Assembly: GCF_014697415.1 (NCBI RefSeq)
Contig: NZ_JACJRT010000008.1
Coordinates: 372,001-436,000, forward strand
Direction of reading: 5' to 3'
DNA: 64,000 nucleotides
Origin: Cyanobium sp. FACHB-13342
GTDB lineage: Bacteria > Cyanobacteriota > Cyanobacteriia > PCC-6307 > Cyanobiaceae
In this document: piece by piece, positions 1 through 7,028 of the stretch
How positions within the stretch are numbered: position 1 is the stretch's first letter
Layout: each line of letters opens with the position of its first letter
Notes under the pieces: model-generated
Databases searched by the model: none
What the model was told of the DNA's origin: nothing
The model's input: the letters and a program-made list of their open reading frames with translations, nothing else
Made by a program: the position numbers and the translations under genes

Positions 1-62
1 GTGATGGCCCTTCGGCCCAGCTCAGGGGCTGGCAACCTGGTTCCAGCCCTGCCCTGCTGTGA
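1..62 (+). CDS. C-terminal end of an upstream gene (partial)
   Basis: One forward frame is open from the window edge (first full codon at base 3) and ends in TGA at 60-62. It would encode a tail ending DGPSAQLRGWQPGSSPALL. The stop overlaps the GTG start of the next gene in a GTGA arrangement, the coupling seen repeatedly in this window, which is the main reason to believe it. Too little is visible to name a family. Confidence 0.4.
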   Translation, partial: DGPSAQLRGWQPGSSPALL

Positions 63-421
63 CTGAGCCCGATCGGCCCGAACCCACGCTGAGCCAGCCA
101 GGGGGGAATCCCCGCCAGCTGCACCCCCTGCCCAAGGGGCTGGTTGAGCTCTACGGATTGCTGGCGGTGCTGTTTGTGCTGGTGCCGGAATGGATGGCGG
201 GCGGGGCCCTGCTCGGTTTCACGGGCAATCGCCAGGGGTCGAACCTGCCAGCGGCAGCCGCCGCCTGGCAAAAGTTGCCCGAGTTGCGGCTGGCCGGCAT
301 GGGTCTGGTGGAGCTGAGGCAGTTGGCCCGCCAACTGCGCCTTCCGGGCTACGCCAGGCTCAACCGGGACCGGCTCACCGGCGTGCTGATTCGGCGGCTG
401 AAACGGCGCAAAGCGTTGTGA
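59..421 (+). CDS. Small membrane protein with C-terminal SAP/Rho-N-like helices
   Basis: A 120-residue protein starting with GTG. A hydrophobic segment at about residues 29-54 could be one membrane helix or a hairpin. The basic C-terminal part (about residues 77-120) has the pattern LAGMGLVELRQLARQLRLPG followed by a second helix ending in RRLKRRKAL, which resembles the short helix-turn-helix fold of SAP and Rho N-terminal domains that bind nucleic acid. The function is not known. It lies directly upstream of tRNA-Pro and probably follows an upstream gene by translational coupling. The domain assignment is by eye only. Confidence 0.7.
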   Translation: MTEPDRPEPTLSQPGGNPRQLHPLPKGLVELYGLLAVLFVLVPEWMAGGALLGFTGNRQGSNLPAAAAAWQKLPELRLAGMGLVELRQLARQLRLPGYARLNRDRLTGVLIRRLKRRKAL

Positions 422-427
422 TAGCTT
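422..427 (+). promoter_or_regulatory. Candidate -10 element for tRNA-Pro
   Basis: TAGCTT lies 8 bases before the mature tRNA 5' end, about where a -10 hexamer would start transcription with a very short leader. No clear -35 box is visible. It directly follows the TGA stop of the preceding gene. Confidence 0.3.
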
Positions 428-435
428 CCTTCTGC

Positions 436-509
436 CGGGGCGTAGCGCAGCTTGGTAGCGCACCACTTTGGGGTAGTGGGGGTCGCAGGTTCAAATCCTG
501 TCGCTCCGA
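436..509 (+). tRNA. tRNA-Pro (anticodon GGG)
   Basis: A full cloverleaf can be folded. The acceptor arm CGGGGCG pairs with CGCTCCG near the 3' end with one G-U pair, followed by discriminator A. The anticodon stem CCACT/AGTGG encloses the loop TTGGGGT, giving anticodon GGG, which reads CCC and CCU proline codons. The T arm carries GGTTCAAATCC. CCA is not encoded. A rho-independent terminator follows 33 bases downstream, so the tRNA is probably transcribed alone. Confidence 0.95.
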
Positions 510-542
510 TTTCAAAATCCAGCTGATCCTTCAGCAGCTTCC

Positions 543-569
543 AACCGCCCTCCCCAGGGCGGTTTTTTT
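543..569 (+). terminator. Rho-independent terminator after tRNA-Pro
   Basis: A perfect 9-bp stem AACCGCCCT/AGGGCGGTT with loop CCCC runs into seven T residues. This is the clearest intrinsic terminator in the window. It ends the tRNA transcript and insulates the downstream regulator gene. Confidence 0.92.
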
Positions 570-640
570 GTGACAACGCCAGCCCAGGACTTGGCACGTC
601 TGAATGGGGCTCCTAGAGAGGGAAATCGATCTGGGCAGGG

Positions 641-1516
641 ATGGTTCCGGTTGACGCCCTCGACGCCCTCGACCTCCTGATTTGGCTGGGGACAGGCACG
701 GAGGTTGCCCGCCACTGCCGCTGCAACCAGAGCACCATCTCGCGGCGGGTGCATCAGGCCCTGGGCCCCTTTGGCCTCAAGCTGAACCGCCGTCAGGGGG
801 AGTGGGCGCTGCGAGAGGAGAGCCAGCTGCTGGCCCTCGAGCGGCAGGTGCACCAGCTTCACCGCTTCCTCAAGGGCCGTCAACTGCGCATCGATGCCAG
901 CTACCTGGCGGGTCCTTTGCTTCAGATCCTGACGTCGAAATCCCAGACCTGGATCCATGGCCGGCTCAAGACCATTGGCAGCCAACGCCCGCTGGAGCTG
1001 CTGCGCCAGCGGGTCCTGGATGCCTGGATCACCGGCATGGACCAGGATCTCCCAGGGCTCGATCCCCAGACCTTCACCCGGATTGGGCTGCTGCGCACCC
1101 CTTTGAGGCTCGTGGCCGCTGACGACCATCCCCTGCACGGTCAAGGCGAGCTCAGCGGGACAGACCTGGCACCATTTCCGCGACTGGCCCCGCGTCCTGG
1201 CCTCTATCCACGGACGGAACACCAGATCAAGCCTTTGGGGCTCAAGCCGGCCATGCACGTGGCACCGCCAAACCACTACGGACCTGAGCTCACGGGCGCC
1301 ACCCCCCTGGCTCTGCATTACGGCACCGCGATCTCCCTGCTGAACAGCCCGAGACAGCAACCCCTTGATGACAGCCTGAACGTGGACAGCCAGGTGAGCC
1401 TGGTGGTGCGCACCGACTTGCTGGAGCAGCCAGCCGTAGCCCTCTTGCTCGATCAGCTGCAAGCCCAGTCGCGGCTCCTGGCGTCTCGCAGCGATGCGGT
1501 CACGCTCGTGGCCTAA
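641..1516 (+). CDS. LysR-like transcriptional regulator
   Basis: A 291-residue protein with an N-terminal winged helix-turn-helix: the recognition-helix stretch CNQSTISRRVHQALGPFGL sits at about residues 28-46, close to the LysR pattern QPxVSRxIxxLE. A linker helix (about 60-80) leads into a weakly conserved effector-like region. Length and architecture fit LysR (about 300 residues), but the C-terminal half is divergent. It ends 7 bases before a convergent small gene. Its targets cannot be read from the sequence; it stands apart from its neighbours and is not divergent from an obvious regulated gene. The start sits close to a GGCAGGG sequence, so a slightly different start is possible. Confidence 0.7.
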   Translation: MVPVDALDALDLLIWLGTGTEVARHCRCNQSTISRRVHQALGPFGLKLNRRQGEWALREESQLLALERQVHQLHRFLKGRQLRIDASYLAGPLLQILTSKSQTWIHGRLKTIGSQRPLELLRQRVLDAWITGMDQDLPGLDPQTFTRIGLLRTPLRLVAADDHPLHGQGELSGTDLAPFPRLAPRPGLYPRTEHQIKPLGLKPAMHVAPPNHYGPELTGATPLALHYGTAISLLNSPRQQPLDDSLNVDSQVSLVVRTDLLEQPAVALLLDQLQAQSRLLASRSDAVTLVA

Positions 1517-1523
1517 AAGCCAA

Positions 1524-1787
1524 CTAGCCGAGCCGGGTGGACACCTTGAGCCGTTCCAACCAGCGGTTGACCCGGCGCCTCAACCGCGGCGGCACCTCCT
1601 GAAGTAGCTGGCCCAACTCATGGGCCGCCAGGCGCCTGAGGTCGCGCACGTCGACCCGCCACAGGCCTTCGGCCTCCCGGATCAGCCGGGCCCAGGTGCG
1701 CACGGACTGCCAACGGAGCAGCCGCTGCTGCGGCCCCCCGACCACCCGTAGCACTCGGAATCGAACCCGACTGGCCATGGCGTCCAT
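1524..1787 (-). CDS. Small basic hypothetical protein
   Basis: An 87-residue basic protein starting MDAMASRVRF and ending LERLKVSTRLG, rich in Arg and Leu with long amphipathic helices (about residues 32-84). The open frame extends far upstream into the exonuclease gene, but that part has the composition of an antisense shadow. The ATG at 1787 gives a compact protein beginning just after the exonuclease stop; ATG at 1778 is an alternative. I do not recognise a family. It probably forms a transcription unit with the exonuclease gene, 100 bases upstream. Confidence 0.6.
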   Translation of the reverse strand: MDAMASRVRFRVLRVVGGPQQRLLRWQSVRTWARLIREAEGLWRVDVRDLRRLAAHELGQLLQEVPPRLRRRVNRWLERLKVSTRLG

Positions 1788-1887
1788 GGCAACCACCCCA
1801 CCAGCCTGTGCGAGCCACCGGCAAAAGGGAGGAACGCCACGGCGGGCTTCGGAGATTGGAAGAAATTCAGTGGTGCGGCCTGGGGGA

Positions 1888-2742
1888 TCAGGCCGCAACG
1901 CCGTCCTGTCCAACCCGTTGCACCGGGAAGGGCAGGGCCTCGGCCTCCCGCTCACTGAGGCGACGGCTCCAGGCCCCGCGCACGGGGTCATTCCAGCGGA
2001 AGCCGGCCTCCTTGGCCCGATGCCGCTCGGCGTAGGAGAGGGTCGCGCGGAACAGCTGCCTGGGCTCGAGGGCGGCCAACAGCAGATCCTCAAGATCGCT
2101 GCAGCGCTCCAGCACCTGCACCAGGTAGGTGCAGTCGGTGAGGGCCCGGTGGGCGGCCCACACCGGCACGCCGTAGGCCAGGGCCAGGTCCCGCACCGAA
2201 GGGGACGCCCGCAGCTGGCGCTCCGCAGGCCAGTGAATGTCGTCCATCGAACAGATCCAGGGTTTGGAGATGGGCGGCAAGGGGTCGCTGCCAAACCACT
2301 GGGCGTCGAAGGCGGCGTTGTGGGCCAGCACCGCATCACAGGCCTCGAGCAGGGCCTGAAAGTGGGCGAGACCGGCCTGCCAGGGCTGGGGCAGGCGGCT
2401 GACGGCGGCCGGGATGCCGTTGACGTGCTGGGCCGGATTGGCGAGGGCGGGCATCAAAAACGACACCTGGCTGAGCACCGCACGGGTGGGGACATGGAAC
2501 AGCACCGCCCCCAGCTCAATGCACTGGGCCGAAGCCGGATCCAGGCCTGTGGTCTCCGTATCGAGGATGAGCAGGGTGGTGGGAGCGAGACGCCCCATCT
2601 CGCCGCGCGGGGACAGGGGGGGCAGCTGGGGCTCGCGATCGGGTTTGCCGGCAGCGCTGCGGTCATCAGCCGACGCAGGGGCCAGGCTCAGCAGGTCGCT
2701 CTGTTGCCAGAGACTGGGCTGTTCCTCGATCGGGCCGGTCAC
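1888..2742 (-). CDS. DEDDh 3'-5' exonuclease (DnaQ-like)
   Basis: A 284-residue protein starting with GTG. The three exonuclease motifs are intact: DTET at residues 61-64 (Exo I), HNAAFD at 141-146 (Exo II) and H198/D203 in HRALTD (Exo III), giving the DEDDh metal-binding set of the DNA polymerase III epsilon family. The first 50 residues are a low-complexity linker. A C-terminal extension (about 225-284, with SYAERHRAKEAGFRWN) follows the nuclease domain and may be a small extra fold. There is no polymerase domain, so this is a stand-alone nuclease for repair or RNA/DNA trimming rather than a sure replicative proofreader. It is divergent from the peroxiredoxin gene, with 94 bases between the starts. 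Confidence 0.85.
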   Translation of the reverse strand: MTGPIEEQPSLWQQSDLLSLAPASADDRSAAGKPDREPQLPPLSPRGEMGRLAPTTLLILDTETTGLDPASAQCIELGAVLFHVPTRAVLSQVSFLMPALANPAQHVNGIPAAVSRLPQPWQAGLAHFQALLEACDAVLAHNAAFDAQWFGSDPLPPISKPWICSMDDIHWPAERQLRASPSVRDLALAYGVPVWAAHRALTDCTYLVQVLERCSDLEDLLLAALEPRQLFRATLSYAERHRAKEAGFRWNDPVRGAWSRRLSEREAEALPFPVQRVGQDGVAA

Positions 2743-2816
2743 GGATGCCTGGGCTAGGTGGACCCATCGTCCCAGCCCGATCCGCCGCAGGCCAGAGGCA
2801 CATGCCTAGGGTGATT

Positions 2817-2822
2817 GGCCTA
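2817..2822 (+). promoter_or_regulatory. Candidate -10 element for prxQ
   Basis: TAGGGT lies 14 bases before the prxQ ATG. It matches the TAGGNT hexamers seen ahead of several genes in this window, but the leader would be only a few bases long. Confidence 0.25.
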
Positions 2823-2836
2823 CTCCTGATCCAGGC

Positions 2837-3292
2837 ATGGGCCTAGCCGCCGGAGACCGAGCACCGCTGATCGCCCTGGCTGATCAGAACGGCGTCGAAC
2901 GCCGCAGCGACCAACTGGCCGGCAAGGCCCTGGTGCTGTTCTTCTATCCCAAGGACGACACCCCCGGCTGCACAGCTGAAGCCTGCGCCTTCCGGGACAG
3001 CTATGCCGACCTGCAGGCCCTCGGGGCCGACGTGTGGGGGGTGAGCGGCGACGATGCCGCCAGCCACCAGCGCTTTGCCAGCCGCCACAACCTCCCCTAT
3101 CCCCTGTTGGTGGATCGGGGCAACCAGTTGCGCAAGGCCTTCGGTGTGCCCGGGGTGCTGGGACTGTTGCCGGGACGGGTCACCTACGTGATCGATGGCG
3201 ACGGGGTGATCCGACACGTGTTCAACAACCTGCTGGACGGTGCCGCCCACCGCAACGAAGCCCGTGCTGCCCTGCAACGGATGGGCCTCTGA
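2837..3292 (+). CDS. prxQ: Peroxiredoxin Q / bacterioferritin comigratory protein
   Basis: A 151-residue atypical 2-Cys peroxiredoxin of the PrxQ/Bcp class. It reduces hydrogen peroxide and alkyl hydroperoxides using thioredoxin-type electron donors. The thioredoxin fold carries the peroxidatic motif DDTPGCTAEACAFRD with peroxidatic Cys45 and resolving Cys50, the five-residue spacing that defines this subfamily. No signal peptide is seen, so it acts in the cytoplasm. The DUF1350 gene begins 2 bases after its stop, so the two are probably co-transcribed. Confidence 0.95.
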   Translation: MGLAAGDRAPLIALADQNGVERRSDQLAGKALVLFFYPKDDTPGCTAEACAFRDSYADLQALGADVWGVSGDDAASHQRFASRHNLPYPLLVDRGNQLRKAFGVPGVLGLLPGRVTYVIDGDGVIRHVFNNLLDGAAHRNEARAALQRMGL

Positions 3293-3294
3293 CC

Positions 3295-4032
3295 ATGGCG
3301 CAGTGGCGCCAGCGGGGCGACATCTGGCAGCTCGAGCCCAGGGGCGTCCCTCGCGGCACCGTCGAGTTCATCGGTGGCAGTTACCTGGCGGCCACCCCCC
3401 AGCTCAGTTACCGGCGCCTGCTGGAAGCCCTCGCCTCCCGCGGCTGGCGGATCCGGGCCTGGAGTTATGTGCCGGGCTTCGACCACCAGGACCAGGCCAA
3501 CACCGCCTGGCGCCGGTTTCGCCAACTGCGCGACAGCGATCCCGACGCCCCCCTGGTGCGCCTGGGTCACAGCCTGGGCTGCAAGCTTCACTTGCTGGCC
3601 CCAGACGGCGGCCGTGCCTGCGACGCCCTGGTGGCCCTGAGCTTCAACAACTTCTCCGCCGAGCGCTCCGTGCCCCTGCTGGCGGAACTGGGGCAGCAGT
3701 TCAATTTTCGCAGTGAGTTCAGTCCCTCGCCGGAGGACACCCTGCTCCAGGTGGCCCGCAGCTACCGGCAGCCGCACAACCTGCTGGTGCGGTTCCAGCG
3801 CGATCAGATCGACCAGAGCAAGCGACTCCTGGCGGTGCTGCAGGGCCGAGCCGGGGATGCCAGCCGGCTCACCGAGCTGCCCGGGGACCACCTGGCCCCA
3901 GCCAGCGCTGGTCTGCGCCAGAACCTCCTGGGCAACTGGGCGGACGATCCCAGCCGCCAGCGGGCCCTGGAGCGGATTGCCGACACCATCTGTAGCGGCC
4001 TACCGCCCTCGGCACGGGAGTCCAACCGGTAG
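3295..4032 (+). CDS. DUF1350 family alpha/beta-hydrolase-like protein
   Basis: A 245-residue protein starting at the ATG just after the prxQ stop. It matches the cyanobacterial/plastid DUF1350 family in length and in conserved segments such as VEFIGGSYLAATPQLSYRRL near the N terminus. A nucleophile-elbow-like GHSLG (about residues 88-92) and a late His in LPGDHLAP suggest a serine-hydrolase fold. The substrate is unknown. Two neighbouring genes encode a peroxidase and a signalling pair, which does not define its role. It ends in TAG. Confidence 0.85.
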   Translation: MAQWRQRGDIWQLEPRGVPRGTVEFIGGSYLAATPQLSYRRLLEALASRGWRIRAWSYVPGFDHQDQANTAWRRFRQLRDSDPDAPLVRLGHSLGCKLHLLAPDGGRACDALVALSFNNFSAERSVPLLAELGQQFNFRSEFSPSPEDTLLQVARSYRQPHNLLVRFQRDQIDQSKRLLAVLQGRAGDASRLTELPGDHLAPASAGLRQNLLGNWADDPSRQRALERIADTICSGLPPSARESNR

Positions 4033-4065
4033 GCAGCCCGTGGGGCCGCGAACCAGAGCGTCGCT

Positions 4066-4080
4066 GGTTCATAGTGAACC
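4066..4080. promoter_or_regulatory. 15-bp perfect dyad upstream of the FIST gene (candidate operator)
   Basis: GGTTCA-TAG-TGAACC has two perfect 6-base arms around a 3-base centre, in a 95-base intergenic region and 47 bases before the FIST start. The centre contains a CATAGT that could serve as a -10 hexamer. Such geometry fits a binding site for a dimeric regulator. No T-run follows, so it is not a terminator. Confidence 0.4.
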
Positions 4081-4127
4081 CGGAATGCCCGCTTCCACTC
4101 CGCGATCCGGCTGTCCAGGAGTCTCCC

Positions 4128-5291
4128 ATGGGCACTGAAAGCTGGGTCAAGGTTGGGGCCTCCACCCAAACCAGCACGACTGAAGCCCTGGACGAGGCCC
4201 TCGCTGGCCTGCAGACCCCGGCGGCCCCGAAGTTGGTGGTCGCCTTGGTGGCGCCCCACTTCGACCTACCCACCATTGCGGAAGGCCTGCATCAGGCCCT
4301 GCCCACCACCCAGGTGATTGGCTGCACCACCTCGGGGGAAATTGCACCGGATGGGGCCGTGGCCCAGGCGCTGGTGCTCTGGGCCCTGGGCGGGGACGCC
4401 ATCAACGTCACCACCGGATCGGGCCAGGGGGATGATCTCGGTCTACGCCGGGCGGCCACCGAAGCCGCCCATTGCCTGGATCAACTCGATCAGCGGGCCA
4501 ACACCGTGCTGATGATGTTGTCCGATGGTCTTTGCGGGGATCAGATGGAAGTGGTGCGGGGCGCCTACGACGTGGCCGCCATTGATGTTCCCTTGGTGGG
4601 AGGCTGTGCCGGCGACTACCTGGCGATGCGCCGCACGCGCCAGATCCACGGGCGCCGGGTGATGAGCCAGTCGGTGGTTGCCGCTGCCATCAGCTCTAAC
4701 CGCCCGCTGGGGATCGGGGTCAGCCACGGATGGACTCCGGTCAGTGAACCGATGCTGGTGACCGGCAGCAAGGGCAACCTGCTGTCCTCGCTGGAGGACA
4801 AGCCCGCTCTCGACGTGTATCTGAACTTCTTCAATCCCCCTGAGGCCGTCCGAACGGATCAGGCTGCTTTTGCCACATTCGCTGCCACCCATCCGATCGG
4901 AATCCGCCGTCGCGACAAAATCGAAATGCGCCACATCACGGGTTTCAATCCTCAGACCCGCGAGCTGATCACGGTGGCGGAAGTGCCCCAGGGAGCTCTG
5001 GCCTTTCTGACCGAAGGGGATTTCAGCTCCGTGCTGGACGCGGCGGCCCAGTCCTGTCAATCCGCTTTGGCCGGCCTCAACGGCGAGGAGCCGGTAGGCC
5101 TGTTCCTGTTTGATTGTGTCTCGAGGCGTGCGGTGTTCACCGAAGATCGGGTGCACGAGGAAACGGATCTGATCAGCAGCCATTGCGGCCAGGTGCCAAT
5201 GGCGGGGTTTTACACCTATGGCGAGATCTGCAGAACCAAAGGGGCAGGCGGCTTCCACAACCAGACCTTGGTGACCCTGGCGATCGGCTGA
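4128..5291 (+). CDS. FIST domain sensory protein
   Basis: A 387-residue soluble protein with an N-terminal FIST domain (about residues 20-215) and a FIST_C domain (about 220-370, ending in GFYTYGEICRTKGAGGFHNQ, typical of the family). FIST domains are thought to bind small ligands, possibly amino acids, and to pass the signal to partner output domains. The ATG at 4128 is chosen because AGGAG lies 6 bases upstream; a GTG at 4074 inside the dyad is less likely. The stop overlaps the ATG of the next gene by one base (TGATG), so the sensor and the GGDEF-EAL protein are made together. No membrane segment is seen. Confidence 0.9.
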   Translation: MGTESWVKVGASTQTSTTEALDEALAGLQTPAAPKLVVALVAPHFDLPTIAEGLHQALPTTQVIGCTTSGEIAPDGAVAQALVLWALGGDAINVTTGSGQGDDLGLRRAATEAAHCLDQLDQRANTVLMMLSDGLCGDQMEVVRGAYDVAAIDVPLVGGCAGDYLAMRRTRQIHGRRVMSQSVVAAAISSNRPLGIGVSHGWTPVSEPMLVTGSKGNLLSSLEDKPALDVYLNFFNPPEAVRTDQAAFATFAATHPIGIRRRDKIEMRHITGFNPQTRELITVAEVPQGALAFLTEGDFSSVLDAAAQSCQSALAGLNGEEPVGLFLFDCVSRRAVFTEDRVHEETDLISSHCGQVPMAGFYTYGEICRTKGAGGFHNQTLVTLAIG

Positions 5292-7027
5292 TGGAGCCCT
5301 CCTGGTCGCTGCACATGCTTTCGGAGATCCTCTCGGCGTTTTCGACGGAGGATCCTGACAACCTCCGCAATGTGCTGAACCGGGTGGCGGAATCGGTGGA
5401 TGCCGAAGTGGCCGCCATTTTCTGTGCCGGACAGATTGACTGGTGCATCGGGCTGAGCGAAGCCGACCAGAAACAACTGGTTCAGCAGGCCGAGCAGCAA
5501 CCCACCGACATCCCCATCCGCTCTGGAGCGCTGCACGCCTGCTGGGCTCCCATGGGGAACCGCGACATGCTCTTTGTCGGCCGCCTGGGCGAACGCTTCG
5601 ACCTGGAGGAACGGGCCCTGCTGCGGGCCATGGCCCGCAGCATCGAGCTCAGCATCCAGATGCTGCGGGCCGTGTCGTCGGAACGCCAGGCCCGAAAGGA
5701 TGCCTACCAGCAGGCCACCCATGACGCCCTGACGGGCCTGCCCAACCGCCGGATGGTGCTGGATCGCCTCAGATCAGCCATTGACCATCCGGTCGGCGAC
5801 GACTCCCTAGTGACCGCTGTCCTGTTCATCGACATCGATCGCTTCAAGTGGATCAACGATGCCCATGGCCATGCCGCCGGAGACCAACTGCTGATCCATG
5901 TCAGCCGCATCCTCAAGGAGGCAGTTCGGCATGGTGATCTGGTGGGACGGCTGTCGGGCGATGAGTTCATCGTGATCACCCGCACCAGCGACCGCAACGC
6001 GGCCAGCGAACTGGCCAGAAGGATCATTGCCAGGATTCGCCAGCCCCTGAAGGTGGCGGGGTCCGAACTCAGCCACACCGTGTCGATTGGGATCAGCTTT
6101 GCCCACCCCGGCGACAATCCCTCCTCCCTCCTGGAAAACGCCGACATGGCGATGTACCGCGCCAAGGCGCTGGGTCGGGGGCGGTACGCGAGCTTCCACT
6201 CCTCAATGCGCCTGCAGGCGCAGCAACGCCTTTCCCTGGAGGAAGCCCTCGGCCATGCGGTGGGCAATGGCGAAATCACCACCCATCTCCAGCCCCTCTT
6301 TCGCCTGTCCGACAACACCCTCTCCGGCTTTGAGGCGCTGGTGCGCTGGCAGCATCCCCAGCTGGGGCTGCTGCTTCCAGGGGCCTTTCTGGAACAGGCC
6401 GAAGACAGCGGTCTGATTCAAGACATCGACATGACCGTTTTTGAGGCCGCCTGCTCCGCCATCGCCCAATGGCAGCACATTGCCGGCCTGGAGCATCTGC
6501 GTCTCTCCTCCAACCTGTCGGCGCGCAGCCTTGCCGATCCGCGGGTCAAAGAGCGGATCAAAGTGATTCTAGAAACCACGGGCATCCAACCCAGCAATGT
6601 CTACCTGGAGATCACCGAAACCACCTTGGTGGAAGATATTGATTCCACAGTAAGCACGATCAATGCACTGCGTGATTTGAATGTTCGCCTGGCGATCGAT
6701 GATTTTGGCACCGGATATTCATCCCTCCTCTATCTCAAACGCTTCCCAGTCGGCGTGCTGAAAATCGACCGCTCCTTCGTGAATGGACTGGGCATGAACC
6801 CAGAAGATGAAGTGATCGCCACCACGATCCTCTCCCTCGCCCGAGCCCTTGAGCTCGAGGTGGTGGCCGAAGGGGTGGAGAACCAGATGCAGCTGGAGCG
6901 GATCCGCGAACTGGGAAGCGATTACGGCCAGGGCTATCTGTTTGGAGAACCCATTTCCATCGGCGATACGGAGCGCAGCTTCATCGCTCCCCGGCGACCC
7001 ACCGCCGCCGTTCTCACCGCACCCTGA
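5291..7027 (+). CDS. GAF-like/GGDEF/EAL dual c-di-GMP enzyme
   Basis: A 578-residue cytoplasmic protein. Residues about 5-125 look like a GAF domain, followed by a diguanylate cyclase domain with signature SGDEF (222-226, Ser for the first Gly, a tolerated variant) and an RxxD inhibitory site (RHGD, 213-216) exactly five residues before it. The EAL phosphodiesterase domain keeps EAL (348-350), ITE (441-443), DDFGTGYSS (from 470), Lys491 in LKIDR, AEGVE (526-530) and Gln547, so both activities look possible. It is coupled to the upstream FIST sensor by a 1-base overlap, which suggests that FIST ligand binding tunes c-di-GMP level. It ends 1 base before the convergent acs stop. Confidence 0.95.
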   Translation: MEPSWSLHMLSEILSAFSTEDPDNLRNVLNRVAESVDAEVAAIFCAGQIDWCIGLSEADQKQLVQQAEQQPTDIPIRSGALHACWAPMGNRDMLFVGRLGERFDLEERALLRAMARSIELSIQMLRAVSSERQARKDAYQQATHDALTGLPNRRMVLDRLRSAIDHPVGDDSLVTAVLFIDIDRFKWINDAHGHAAGDQLLIHVSRILKEAVRHGDLVGRLSGDEFIVITRTSDRNAASELARRIIARIRQPLKVAGSELSHTVSIGISFAHPGDNPSSLLENADMAMYRAKALGRGRYASFHSSMRLQAQQRLSLEEALGHAVGNGEITTHLQPLFRLSDNTLSGFEALVRWQHPQLGLLLPGAFLEQAEDSGLIQDIDMTVFEAACSAIAQWQHIAGLEHLRLSSNLSARSLADPRVKERIKVILETTGIQPSNVYLEITETTLVEDIDSTVSTINALRDLNVRLAIDDFGTGYSSLLYLKRFPVGVLKIDRSFVNGLGMNPEDEVIATTILSLARALELEVVAEGVENQMQLERIRELGSDYGQGYLFGEPISIGDTERSFIAPRRPTAAVLTAP

Positions 7028-7028
7028 C

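Noticed and set aside
648-672. Short tandem repeat CGCCCTCGA in the LysR-like gene start
   Set aside because: It encodes a DALDALDL stretch in a helix and is only two copies; likely a local slip without function.
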